Shown piece by piece: positions 19,653 to 28,388 of a DNA stretch of 64,000 bases. This stretch comes from Streptomyces viridochromogenes DSM 40736 (lineage in GTDB: Bacteria; Actinomycetota; Actinomycetes; Streptomycetales; Streptomycetaceae). The notes under the pieces were generated by a model. The model searched no databases and had not been told where the DNA came from. It worked only from the letters and a program-made list of their open reading frames with translations. Both the position numbers and the translations under genes were made by a program. The stretch covers positions 8,370,854 to 8,434,853 of the forward strand of contig NZ_GG657757.1 of the NCBI RefSeq assembly GCF_000158955.1, written 5' to 3'. Each line of letters opens with the position of its first letter. Position 1 is the stretch's first letter.

Positions 19653-20456
19653 TCATTCCACCGTGCGGTCAGCCCCGGGATCCGGACGCCGCCCGACCGC
19701 CGCCAGGACGAAGGTGACGCTGATCAGCAAGGCCCAGGCGCCGAACTTGTCCACCCCGACCGGCTCCCAGCCATGCTGCTGATAGGGGTAGCGCCATGCG
19801 CCCGCGAAGGTGGCGAGATTCTCCGCCACCCACAGGAAGAACCCGATCAGGACGAACGACAACGCCAACGGCATCCTGCGGCGCACGCCCCGCACCGTGA
19901 AGCACACCGACGTCCCGAGGGTGACGGCCACCAGCAGCCCGGCCAGCACCCAGCGCACGTCGGGCAGCCAATGATGACTGAAGAAGTTCACGTACACCGC
20001 CGCGGCCACCACCGCCGTCGCGCGCGGCCGGTAACGCACCACTCCGAGATCGAACAGGCGCCAGGCCCGGCACACGTAACTGCCCACAGCCGCGTACAGG
20101 AATCCTCCGTACAACGGCACGCCGGCGAACTTCAGCACGGCAGGCTCCGGGTAGCTCCACGAGCCGAGAGCGACCTTCACCAGCTCGAAAGCCAGCCCGA
20201 TGACATGACACACCGCGATGACGGCGACGTCCCGCCCGCTCTCCCAGCCGCGCAGCCAGAACACCAGTGTGAGCAGCACGCCGTAGACCACCAGCACGTC
20301 GTAACGCGCCAGGGGAAGTCCCGGCAGCAGGGTGGACACGGCCACGCCGGACAGCAGCGCGATGGCGAACGCGCACGCCCGCGTCTGTGTCCAGGCGAAG
20401 TCGAGCAGCTGCCGAACCGGAGCGGCCCAGGGGCCGGCGAGACCTGAAGGGATCAT
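19653..20456 (-). CDS. DUF817 integral membrane protein
   Basis: 267 aa, about eight hydrophobic segments. Recognisable DUF817 stretches are CHVIGLAFELVKVALGSWSY, FAGVPLYGGFLYAAVGSYVC, NFFSHHWLPDVRW and the end WEPVGVDKFGAWALLISVTF. Function of the family is unknown. It lies 58 bases after the phosphate transporter gene on the same strand, so co-transcription is likely. Confidence 0.88.
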   Translation of the reverse strand: MIPSGLAGPWAAPVRQLLDFAWTQTRACAFAIALLSGVAVSTLLPGLPLARYDVLVVYGVLLTLVFWLRGWESGRDVAVIAVCHVIGLAFELVKVALGSWSYPEPAVLKFAGVPLYGGFLYAAVGSYVCRAWRLFDLGVVRYRPRATAVVAAAVYVNFFSHHWLPDVRWVLAGLLVAVTLGTSVCFTVRGVRRRMPLALSFVLIGFFLWVAENLATFAGAWRYPYQQHGWEPVGVDKFGAWALLISVTFVLAAVGRRPDPGADRTVE

Positions 20457-20514
20457 GGTGCCTGGTAGGACGAGCCGGCGAGGTGGACGGTTGCGCCGGC
20501 CGGCCCTCGGGGCG

Positions 20515-21513
20515 TCACACCCTGGTGAGGGCGTGCAGGGCGAGATAGAGCGCCGCGGCGGGGATTCCGGCGCCGAAGAACGTCAGGACCCAGGCGGTGA
20601 CGATCGAGCGCGCCACCTGCCAGCGCACCGCCGACGCACGCCGGGTGGCGCCGGCGCCCAGAATGGCCGCGGTGATGGTCTGTGTGGTGGAGATCGGCGC
20701 CTTCACCAGGAACGCGGTGGTGTACAGCACGGTGGCGGCCGCGGTCTCGGCGGCGAACCCGCGTGGCGGGTCGAGGTGCACGATGCGGCGGCCGAGGGTG
20801 GTGATGATGCGACGCCCGCCCGTGTAGGTACCCGCCGCCATGGCGGCCGCCACGGCGGCGATCACCCACACGGGGACGGAGAAGCCGTCCTGCCACCCCG
20901 CCGTGACCAGGGCCAGCACGATGACCCCCATGGTCTTCTGCGCGTCCTGAAGCCCGTGCCCCAGCCCCATGGCGGCGGCGGACACGGTCTGCGCCATCCG
21001 GAACCGGCGCGTGGTGCGCCGGGGGTTCGCACGGCGGAACGCCCACAGGATGGCCGTGTGCAGCGCGTATCCCAGAAACACACCGACCAACGGGGACAGC
21101 AGCATCGGCAGGACGACCTTGTCCACGATGCCGGACCAGTGGACCGTGGCGGAGGCGGCGAGCGCGGCGCCGACCAGCCCGCCGATCAGCGCGTGCGAGG
21201 ACGAGGTGGGCAGCCCGCGCCACCAGGTGAAGACGTTCCAGCCGATGGCCCCGAGGAGCGCACACAGGACCAGCAACAGCCCCGACTCGTCCTCGGGCGC
21301 GCCGATGATGCCACTGCCGACGGTCTCGGCGACCCCGGTCCCCAGGAAGGCGCCGCAGAAGTTCATCACCGCGGCCATCACCAGCGCCACACGCGGCGTC
21401 AGGGCCCTGGTGGAGATCGAGGTGGCGATGGCGTTCGCCGCGTCGTGGAAACCGTTGGTGAAGTCGAACGTCAGTCCCACGACGATGATCAGCACCACCA
21501 GAGTGAGCTCCAT
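20515..21513 (-). CDS. pit: PiT-family low-affinity inorganic phosphate transporter
   Basis: 332 aa with ~10 membrane segments. Both PiT signatures are present: FTNGFHDAANAIATSISTRA near the N-terminus and LGHGLQDAQKTMGVIVLAL in the second half. It symports metal-phosphate with H+ (or Na+). No PhoU-like DUF47 gene lies directly upstream, unlike many PiT loci; DUF817 follows instead. Ribosome site AAAGGTGA before ATG 21513. Confidence 0.93.
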   Translation of the reverse strand: MELTLVVLIIVVGLTFDFTNGFHDAANAIATSISTRALTPRVALVMAAVMNFCGAFLGTGVAETVGSGIIGAPEDESGLLLVLCALLGAIGWNVFTWWRGLPTSSSHALIGGLVGAALAASATVHWSGIVDKVVLPMLLSPLVGVFLGYALHTAILWAFRRANPRRTTRRFRMAQTVSAAAMGLGHGLQDAQKTMGVIVLALVTAGWQDGFSVPVWVIAAVAAAMAAGTYTGGRRIITTLGRRIVHLDPPRGFAAETAAATVLYTTAFLVKAPISTTQTITAAILGAGATRRASAVRWQVARSIVTAWVLTFFGAGIPAAALYLALHALTRV

Positions 21514-21665
21514 GCCTGATCACCTTTCCCGCGTGGGCCGTGCGCCGGACGTCCACGGCCGCCGCAGCCGCACGGACCCATCGTGCCGCGAAACCCTCCG
21601 GGAGACCCGCCCGGTGCCGCAGGGGTGGGACGAGTGGAACGGACGCAGCGTTTTACGGTGTCCTA

Positions 21666-22265
21666 GTGCGTTCTGTTACCAAATGGGTCCTGTTGCCGTC
21701 GAGCTGTGCTCCCGCCGTCCTGATCCTGGGCTGGTTGGTGGCGGCCTCACTGCAAGGCCCCGCCTACGACCCTGCCGCCCAGACGATCAGTGTCCTGGCG
21801 GCCCCCGGAACCACGGGCTCCTGGGTGATGACGGGAGCGTTCATCACCGTGGGCGCCTGCTACCTCCTCACCGCCTGGGGCCTGCGCCCGGCAGCGCTCC
21901 CCGGACGCATGGCCCTGGCGGCCGGCGGCGTCGCGGCGCTCGCGGTGGCGGTGTTCCCGGCACCGAGCAGCGGCGGCTCCCTGAGCCACGGTTCGGTCGC
22001 CATCGCCGGGTTCACCCTCCTGGCCGCCTGGCCGCTCCTGGCCGCCCGGAGGGGCGGCGCCGTGCCATGGGCGCTGCGTCCCCTCTCGTGCCTGGGGGCC
22101 ACCGCCGTGATGGCGGTGGGCGCGGCCTGGTTCCTGATCGAGCTCCGCCTGCAAGGCGTCGCCGGCGTGGCCGAGCGCACGGTGACGACGCTTCAGTCGC
22201 TCTGGCCCCTCGTCGTGGTCCTCTCCTGCCTGCGCCGGTCCGCGCGCGAGGAGTTCCCCACCTGA
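21666..22265 (+). CDS. DUF998 membrane protein
   Basis: 199 aa with about six hydrophobic segments (PSSCAPAVLILGWLVAASLQ, VMTGAFITVGACYLLTAWGL). The early YDPAAQTISVLAA stretch and HGSVAIAGF are typical of DUF998. The start is taken at GTG 21666, right after the last upstream stop in a sensible context; an upstream frame to 21540 is arginine-rich and unlikely. Function unknown. It ends 75 bases before tap. Confidence 0.8.
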   Translation: MRSVTKWVLLPSSCAPAVLILGWLVAASLQGPAYDPAAQTISVLAAPGTTGSWVMTGAFITVGACYLLTAWGLRPAALPGRMALAAGGVAALAVAVFPAPSSGGSLSHGSVAIAGFTLLAAWPLLAARRGGAVPWALRPLSCLGATAVMAVGAAWFLIELRLQGVAGVAERTVTTLQSLWPLVVVLSCLRRSAREEFPT

Positions 22266-22285
22266 CCTCCACTCGATCGGTGCGT

Positions 22286-22328
22286 GTTCCGTACGCGAAA
22301 AGTGCGCTTCACGATACGGTTGCGGAAC
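22286..22328. promoter_or_regulatory. Nested inverted repeats in the tap-tpg promoter
   Basis: GTTCCG (22286-22291) pairs with CGGAAC (22323-22328), and inside them CCGTA (22290-22294) with TACGG (22315-22319). They lie just before the tap ribosome site. A HTH-bearing Tap could bind here for autoregulation (inference). Confidence 0.4.
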
Positions 22329-22340
22329 GGGAGGTCCTGC

Positions 22341-24575
22341 ATGTCCGAGCTGTTCGACGCGGTCGACGCCCTCGTCGCGTCCCGTTCCCCACTGCCAGCG
22401 CCGACGGAGCGCAAACGGCTGCGCCTGGCGCACGGCTTGACCCTGGACGAAGTGGCCGCCGCGCTGCGGGTCCGGCGGGCGACGGTGGGCGGCTGGGAGG
22501 CCGGCAAGACCGAACCGCGTCCGCCGGAGCGTGACGCGTACGCGCGTCTGCTGAAGCAGTTGGCCCAGCTCTATCCAGCCGACCCGAAGACCCCCGACCC
22601 GAACACCCCCGCACCGGAGGCGCCCGCTGCGGAGGCGCCCGCACCGGAGGCGTCCACCGCCCCGGCCGCTCGGACGCCAGAGGTGTCGCCGCCGCCCCCC
22701 GACCGCGCCGAAACGGCGCAGCACCCCCCGAGGCGGACGGTTCCCGTCGCTCGTCCGGCCGACTCCGGCCCACCGCCGGCGCCGCCGCGCCCGGCCACGC
22801 GGAAGCCGAACGCCCAGGCGGGCCCGGTGCGGACGGACGACGCCCCCCGGTTCGCGAACGGCCCCCTGCTGGTCCTCGACGCGGACGCCGACCGCCGGGT
22901 GACCGGCTACGGCATCGGCGGTCTGGTGATGGACGTGCCCGCCAGGTCCCTGCCCGCCCTGGTGGAGTGGACGCTGAAGGAAGCACAGCTCGGTTCGGCG
23001 AAGCTGCACGGCTCCGGCAGGGACGCGGACCCGTTGCTGGTGCTCAGCGCCGCGGCACTGGAGCGCTACGGACTCCCCGCCCGGCTGACGGACTCGGAAC
23101 GCCTGTCCGGGCGGCTCCCGGACGACCACAAGGTCTGCAAGCAACTGGACAAGGCGAACTGGCGACTGACCCGGCGCGGGCTCGGCCCCTGGGCACGGAT
23201 CTACCGCCCCGCCCAGGGCGGTCAGCGGCACTGCGTGCAGCTGTGCGTCCCCTCCTGGGGCGCGCTCGACGCCCGTTCCTGGGGGCGGGCCGCGGAGCTG
23301 GAGCCGGCGGAACTGGCCCGGGTACTGGGCACCTACGCGGCGCGGGTGCTGACGCCGTGCGGCTCGACGGCGGTCACCGGCCTGGAGCTGATGACCGCCC
23401 TGAACCCGCCGACCCGCGCGAGTGAGCCGGACGAGACGGGCAGGCGGCACCGGGAACACCGGCCCGGGTCGCTGGGCGAACACCCGATGGACTGTGCGCC
23501 TTGCGAGGCCCCGGACGGGCATCCGCTGCTGGCCGGCCTGCCCCGCTTCCACCAGCGCGGACCGGGGGAGATGCTGCTGGAGGAGGCCTACGACTGGACG
23601 CGGGAGCTGACCGACGCCGAGTGCATGCACCGCCACCTGGTCGGTATCGACGTCAACCTCGCGTTCGGGGCGGCCGCGAACGGCGCGGTCGTCGGCCTGG
23701 CGGCACCCCCGGTGCACGTCACCAACCCGGCCTTCGACGCGGGCCTGCCCGGCGCCTGGCTGGTCGACCTCTCCCACGTGGACCTCTCCCGTGTCCTGGT
23801 GGGCAAGCAGCGGCGGCAGCTGCGGGGCGACCTGCTGCCCAGCCCGTTCACCCCGACGGGCGAGCGCCCCACGGGCCCGGCGTGGTACGCGACCCCGACC
23901 GTGGCCTACGCGGTGGAGCTCGGCTACGACGTGGCACCCCTGGAGGCCTGGGTGCGCGAGGAGAAGGGCCGGTACCTGGACGGCTGGTACAAGCGCCTGC
24001 GCGACGCCTACGTCGGCACGATGGACGACCTGGGAGTCGCCGAGAAGCTGCCGCCGCACGACTATCTGAAGGCGATGGAGGACTGCCGGCGGCGCGACCC
24101 GCAGGCGGCGATGGTCCTGGACGCGATCAAGTCCACCGTGAAGGGCGGTATCGGCAAGCTCAGGGAGCGTGCCCGCGGCGGCGGCTGGAAGCCCGGCCAA
24201 CCCTGGCCGGCCCTCTCCCGCCCGACCTGGCGCCCCGACATCCGTGCCGTCGTCATCTCCCGCGCCCGCGTCAACATGCACCGCAAGATGCTCAACCTGG
24301 CCGCTGCCACCGGCCGTTACCCCGTGGCGGTGTTGTCCGACTGCGCCGTGTACGCCGCTGAGGGGCCGTCACCACTGGACGTCCTGCCCCACGACGCCGA
24401 CGGCAGGACGGTCCCGGGCTCCTTCCGGATCGGTGTGTCACCCGGCATGGTCAAGCACGAAGGCACGCAGACGACGTTGTGGGCCGAGGAGCTCCGCGAG
24501 AGGCACGGCCAGTCCCTGAACCTCGCGCGGTACATCAAGTCCGGCGAGGTCACCGCCTCGGACGACGGCGAGTAG
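22341..24575 (+). CDS. tap: Telomere-associated protein Tap
   Basis: 744 aa, start ATG 22341 behind GGGAGG. Tap binds the 3' overhang of Streptomyces telomeres, recruits Tpg and is reported to have priming activity in end patching. An XRE-like HTH lies at residues ~25-62 (LTLDEVAAALRVRRATVGGW), then a proline/alanine-rich linker (~80-165). The C-terminal half has three stretches resembling DNA-polymerase palm motifs: GIDVNLAFGA (Asp437, motif A-like), KSTVKGGIGKL (~597-607, motif B-like) and LSDCAVYAAEG (Asp667, motif C-like); a DCAPC motif precedes them. It is followed after 19 bases by tpg, as in all known tap-tpg pairs. Confidence 0.93.
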   Translation: MSELFDAVDALVASRSPLPAPTERKRLRLAHGLTLDEVAAALRVRRATVGGWEAGKTEPRPPERDAYARLLKQLAQLYPADPKTPDPNTPAPEAPAAEAPAPEASTAPAARTPEVSPPPPDRAETAQHPPRRTVPVARPADSGPPPAPPRPATRKPNAQAGPVRTDDAPRFANGPLLVLDADADRRVTGYGIGGLVMDVPARSLPALVEWTLKEAQLGSAKLHGSGRDADPLLVLSAAALERYGLPARLTDSERLSGRLPDDHKVCKQLDKANWRLTRRGLGPWARIYRPAQGGQRHCVQLCVPSWGALDARSWGRAAELEPAELARVLGTYAARVLTPCGSTAVTGLELMTALNPPTRASEPDETGRRHREHRPGSLGEHPMDCAPCEAPDGHPLLAGLPRFHQRGPGEMLLEEAYDWTRELTDAECMHRHLVGIDVNLAFGAAANGAVVGLAAPPVHVTNPAFDAGLPGAWLVDLSHVDLSRVLVGKQRRQLRGDLLPSPFTPTGERPTGPAWYATPTVAYAVELGYDVAPLEAWVREEKGRYLDGWYKRLRDAYVGTMDDLGVAEKLPPHDYLKAMEDCRRRDPQAAMVLDAIKSTVKGGIGKLRERARGGGWKPGQPWPALSRPTWRPDIRAVVISRARVNMHRKMLNLAAATGRYPVAVLSDCAVYAAEGPSPLDVLPHDADGRTVPGSFRIGVSPGMVKHEGTQTTLWAEELRERHGQSLNLARYIKSGEVTASDDGE

Positions 24576-24594
24576 CGGAAGGGGGAGGCAACCG

Positions 24595-25149
24595 ATGGAC
24601 ACGGTCACGGACGGGCTCGACGACGCACTGCGCAAGGCGTTCACCCGCCCGATCCCGCGCGGCGGGGGCGCGCGGATGCGGTTCCTGGTCCGGCAGCTGA
24701 AAGGCACCAGAGCGGTGGCGGAACTGCTCGGCATCAGCCAGCGCACCGTCGAACGCTACGTCAGGGACCAGCTCAAGAGGCCCCGGCCGGACCTGGCGCG
24801 GCGTCTGGAACGCGAGGTCCTCAAGCGGTGGCAGCCCCACGTCAGGGCCAGGGCCAGGCAGACCGCGGCCACCACGGGCGGCATCGTCATCGACACCCGC
24901 GCCCGCTTCGGCTACACCGCCGCCCCGGGCAGCACCGACGACGCCCGCCTGCGTCACCTCACGGTGGCCCTGCCACCCGAGTACGCGGCACGCCTGTTCG
25001 AAGCCCGGGACGCCGGCCGCACCGAGGAGCAGCTGCGCGACATCGCGGCGGAGGGCCTGCAGGAGATCTACTTCAAGGACCACGGGCGGCGTGCGCAAGG
25101 GCTGCTGGTGGAGTTCACCGACGTCGAACACCTCGAGTTCGACCTGTAA
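24595..25149 (+). CDS. tpg: Telomere terminal protein Tpg
   Basis: 184 aa, exactly the usual Tpg length. It is covalently attached to the 5' ends of linear Streptomyces replicons and primes end patching. Residues ~36-60 form an HTH (AVAELLGISQRTVERYVRDQ) followed by a basic helix (KRWQPHVRARARQTA). The stretch TRARFGYTAAPGST includes Thr114, which I recall as the residue reported to carry the first nucleotide in S. coelicolor Tpg. The C-terminus is acidic (EHLEFDL). Strong ribosome site GGGGGAGG; co-transcribed with tap. Confidence 0.95.
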   Translation: MDTVTDGLDDALRKAFTRPIPRGGGARMRFLVRQLKGTRAVAELLGISQRTVERYVRDQLKRPRPDLARRLEREVLKRWQPHVRARARQTAATTGGIVIDTRARFGYTAAPGSTDDARLRHLTVALPPEYAARLFEARDAGRTEEQLRDIAAEGLQEIYFKDHGRRAQGLLVEFTDVEHLEFDL

Positions 25150-25246
25150 CGCCCCACGATCCGCGCCATTTCACCTGAAGGTGTGATGCGGACGGACGTA
25201 CTCCGAAAGAGCGGGAAACAAGGGCTCTCGGCGGCGGTACGTTGGC

Positions 25247-27595
25247 GTGGTGCGGCGCATCGGGGAGTTCACCGTGGAACGGCGCCTCGGAGCCGGCGGC
25301 ATGGGGGTGGTGTACCTGGCGCGCAGTGCCGCCGGGCGGCAGGTGGCGCTGAAGGTGATCCGCCCCGAGTACGCCGACGAGCCACAGTTCCGGGCCCGGT
25401 TCCGGCGCGAGGTCGCGGCGGCCCGCAAGGTGAGCGGGGCCTTCACCGCGCCCGTGGTGGCGGCCGACCCGGACGGGGACCCGCCCTGGCTGGCCACGCA
25501 GTACGTCGTCGGTGACTCGCTGGACGCCCGGGTGCGCTCCGGCGGCCCGCTGCCCGCCGCCGACATCGTCAGACTCGCCGGGCAGTTGGCGGAGGCGCTG
25601 CGCGACATCCACCAACAGGGCATCGTGCACCGCGATCTGAAGCCCGCCAACGTACTGCTCGCCGAAGACGGCACACGGGTCATCGACTTCGGCATCGCGC
25701 GGTCCGTCACCCAGAGCCGGGCCCTGACCCGCGGCGACGCGATGGTGGGCACCCCCGCCTTCATGGCACCGGAGCAGTTGACCGCCGCCCGGTCCGTCTC
25801 CCCGGCGACGGACGTGTTCGCGCTCGGATGCGTCCTGGCTTTCGCCGCGTCGGGCCGCAGCCCCTTCGAGGACCCCGACGCGGCGGGCCTGGAGCCGATC
25901 GCCGTCGCCTTCGCGGTGGTGCACCAGGAGCCGGACCTGACCTGTCTCTCCGGAGCGTTGCGTGCACTGGTGGCCCGCTGTCTCGACAAGAACCCCGCCC
26001 GCCGGCCCGGCCTGGAGGAGGTACTGCGCCTGGCGACCCGAGCCGGTCAGGGCATCGACCGGACCGACAGTGTGCGACCCGTGCGGCGCCGTCGGCCCGG
26101 CCGGACATCGCTCGCCGCGCTGGCCCTGCTCGCCACCCTGGTCGTCCCGGGCGACGTCCCCTCACCCGCGCCGTCGACGCACCTGCCGTGCGCCGACGGG
26201 CTGAGCGCCATCGGCGAGGGCCGGATGCGCAGATGCGTCGGCCTGCTCGACACGGACGCCTCGCTCACGCGACTGCGCCGCTCGTCGGCCCGGACCGTCG
26301 CCCCGGTGCTGGAACTGATCGCGGCGGAGAACCGGCGGGTCATGGCGGCTGCCGCGAAGCCGGGCGGTCGGCCGTACGTCTCGATGGTGTATTTGACGCC
26401 CCTCACCGAGGAGTTCGACGGCGACGCCGCGATGCAGGCCGTCGGGCGCGATCTGGAGGGGGCTCACTTCGCCCAGCTCAGAAGCAACGGAAGGCTGTCC
26501 GGCCCGAGCGAAGGCCCTCCGGTCCGGCTGTTGTTCGGACAGACCGGAGGCTCCGCCGAGCAGCGGAACCATGCCGTCGGCCAGGTGTTGAGGGCCCGCC
26601 GCGCCGAGCGCATCGTGGCGGCGCTCGGGCTCGGCGGCAGCACCGCCTCCAGCCAGGACATGGTGGAGGAGCTGACGGCCGGCGGCCTGCCCGCGTTCGG
26701 TTCGGTGCTCACCGCCGACTCCTGGGCCGCCGTGCCGGGCCTGGCGCGGGTCGCGCCGACCAACGCCGACCAGGCGGCGGCCGCCGTACGCCATCTGTCG
26801 ACCGGCGCACTCGCCCGCGCCCGGATCCTCTTCGTGCAGGACATCGCCCCCGGTGACCAGTACACCAGCACCCTCGCCCAGCAGTTCCGGGCGCGCATCC
26901 CGCCCGGCCGGCTGGTCCGGCCCGAGCCCACCCTGTTCGACTCCTCACGACGCGGCCCGTCCGACTTCCGGGCCCAACTCGCCGACTTCTGCGAGGTGAA
27001 GCCGGACGTGGTCTACTTCGCGGGACGCGGCACCACGCTTCCGCAGCTCCTGACCGGCCTGGCCGCACGCCGGTGCCTCGACCACCGGGTGACCGTGATG
27101 TCCGGCGACGACACCATGATGGTCAGGCACACGAACGGCTTCGACACGCGCGAACTGGCCGACGTACTCAGCAAGGGACGCATCGACCTGCTCTACACCG
27201 GCCTCGCTCACCCGGAAGCATGGGACGCGCGACCCGACGCGTTCGACCGGGACTTCCTCGCACCCTTCCGCGACGGCACCTTCGCCCGCACGTTCCCGTA
27301 CGGCGACCTCGAGGACGGCCGGGCCATCATGATGCACGACGCCCTCCTCACCGCGGCCCGAGCGGTCCGCGAGACACCACCGGCAGGGACACCGACCGTT
27401 TCCGACGTCTTCCGCACGCTGTCCCGGCTGCGGAAGAAGGGCGCCCTGCCGGGCGTGAGCGGCTGGATTGCCCTGGGGAACGACGGCGCCCCCAGGGACA
27501 AGGCGATCCCCGTCCTGCGCATCACCCCGGACGGACGCACCACCGCCGTCACGGTCACCTCGGCCGACGGCTCACCCCAGGACGGGCCGTCCTGA
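25247..27595 (+). CDS. Membrane Ser/Thr kinase fused to an extracellular solute-binding-like domain
   Basis: 782 aa. Kinase domain at residues ~6-262 with all key residues: GAGGMG loop, Lys36 (VALKVI), HRDLKPANV (Asp130), DFG (Asp147), GTPAFMAPEQ. A basic stretch (RPVRRRRPGR) precedes one membrane segment (~287-301). The remaining ~450 residues look like a type I periplasmic-binding-protein (amino-acid receptor-like) fold: VSMVYLTPL, LGLGGSTASSQ, ARILFVQDIAPGDQYTSTLA, KPDVVYFAGRG. A small ligand outside the cell may therefore control a Hanks-type kinase inside. Start GTG 25247 (GTG 25250 possible). It follows tpg by 97 bases. Confidence 0.9.
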   Translation: MVRRIGEFTVERRLGAGGMGVVYLARSAAGRQVALKVIRPEYADEPQFRARFRREVAAARKVSGAFTAPVVAADPDGDPPWLATQYVVGDSLDARVRSGGPLPAADIVRLAGQLAEALRDIHQQGIVHRDLKPANVLLAEDGTRVIDFGIARSVTQSRALTRGDAMVGTPAFMAPEQLTAARSVSPATDVFALGCVLAFAASGRSPFEDPDAAGLEPIAVAFAVVHQEPDLTCLSGALRALVARCLDKNPARRPGLEEVLRLATRAGQGIDRTDSVRPVRRRRPGRTSLAALALLATLVVPGDVPSPAPSTHLPCADGLSAIGEGRMRRCVGLLDTDASLTRLRRSSARTVAPVLELIAAENRRVMAAAAKPGGRPYVSMVYLTPLTEEFDGDAAMQAVGRDLEGAHFAQLRSNGRLSGPSEGPPVRLLFGQTGGSAEQRNHAVGQVLRARRAERIVAALGLGGSTASSQDMVEELTAGGLPAFGSVLTADSWAAVPGLARVAPTNADQAAAAVRHLSTGALARARILFVQDIAPGDQYTSTLAQQFRARIPPGRLVRPEPTLFDSSRRGPSDFRAQLADFCEVKPDVVYFAGRGTTLPQLLTGLAARRCLDHRVTVMSGDDTMMVRHTNGFDTRELADVLSKGRIDLLYTGLAHPEAWDARPDAFDRDFLAPFRDGTFARTFPYGDLEDGRAIMMHDALLTAARAVRETPPAGTPTVSDVFRTLSRLRKKGALPGVSGWIALGNDGAPRDKAIPVLRITPDGRTTAVTVTSADGSPQDGPS

Positions 27596-27652
27596 ACCAC
27601 GCGGTACAGCCGCCGGTTCACCGCCGCGCGCGGGTGGGGACGCCGGCGGATG

Positions 27653-28355
27653 TCAGGGGACGCGGTAGCCGCGGAAGGTGACGTGTTTGCGGGTCTTGAA
27701 GCCGAGCCGTTCGTAGAGGGCGATCCCGCCGGTGTTGGCTTCGGCCACGTGCAGGAAGGGTCGTTCGTTCCGGGCCAGGACGCGTGTCGCGACTGCCGTG
27801 ATGAGGTGTGCGGCGTGGCCTTGTCCGCGTGCTTCGGGGGCGGTGCAGACAGCGCTGACCTCGGTCCATCCCGGTGGGCGGAGTCGTTCGCCGGCCATGG
27901 CCACGAGTGTGCCGTTGTGGCGTATGCCGAGGTACGTGCCGAGTTCGTGAGTGCGGGGCCAGAAGGGCCCTGGGCCGGGTCCGTGCGACCAGGTCGAGCA
28001 TCTCGGGCACGTCGGCGGCGCCCAGTTCGACGACACCGGTGGTGGTCCGGGCGTGGGGAGGGGCGGGGCGGTTGTCGCCGGGCCAGATCATCTGGCGGCC
28101 TTCGAGGGTGAAGACCGGGTCCCAGCTCGGGGGAGGAGTCGCGGAGCTGCTGAACATGTCGGCGAACTCGCCTGGGCCCAGGAGGCGCGCCAGGTCTGCC
28201 CAGGCCTCCGGATCGGGGTCGGTGGGCACCGCGCTGAAAGTCGCCACATCGGGCAGATAGGTGACGGCTCGGCCGACTCGGCGGGCGAGGTGGACGTGGT
28301 GACCGCCCAGTGACGCGCCCACCGGATCATCGAGTGGGGCGACGCGCTGTTCCAT
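27653..28355 (-). pseudogene. GNAT N-acetyltransferase with a one-base frameshift
   Basis: Starts at ATG 28355 behind GAGAGG. The N-terminal half (WADLARLLGPGEFADMF, VPEMLDLVARTRP) continues in another frame as a GNAT domain (ELGTYLGIRHNGTLVAMAGE, VSAVCTAPEARGQGHAAHL, IALYERLGF), stopping at 27653. Removing one base at 27971 restores ARTRPGPFWPRTHELGTYLG, which matches the intact paralogue at 38658 (ARTRPGPFLKRTVELGTYLG). It lies 34 bases downstream of the double-HTH regulator and is probably in the same transcript. Real mutation or sequencing error cannot be decided here. Confidence 0.75.
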
Positions 28356-28388
28356 GGTGCTGATACCTCTCTGAGGACGGCTGACGGG

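Noticed and set aside
21747..24281. An 844-codon minus-strand frame opposite tap
   Set aside because: Shadow of tap; no start context or motif.
25150..25246. Terminator between tpg and the kinase gene
   Set aside because: No convincing hairpin was found; read-through from tap-tpg into the kinase gene cannot be excluded.
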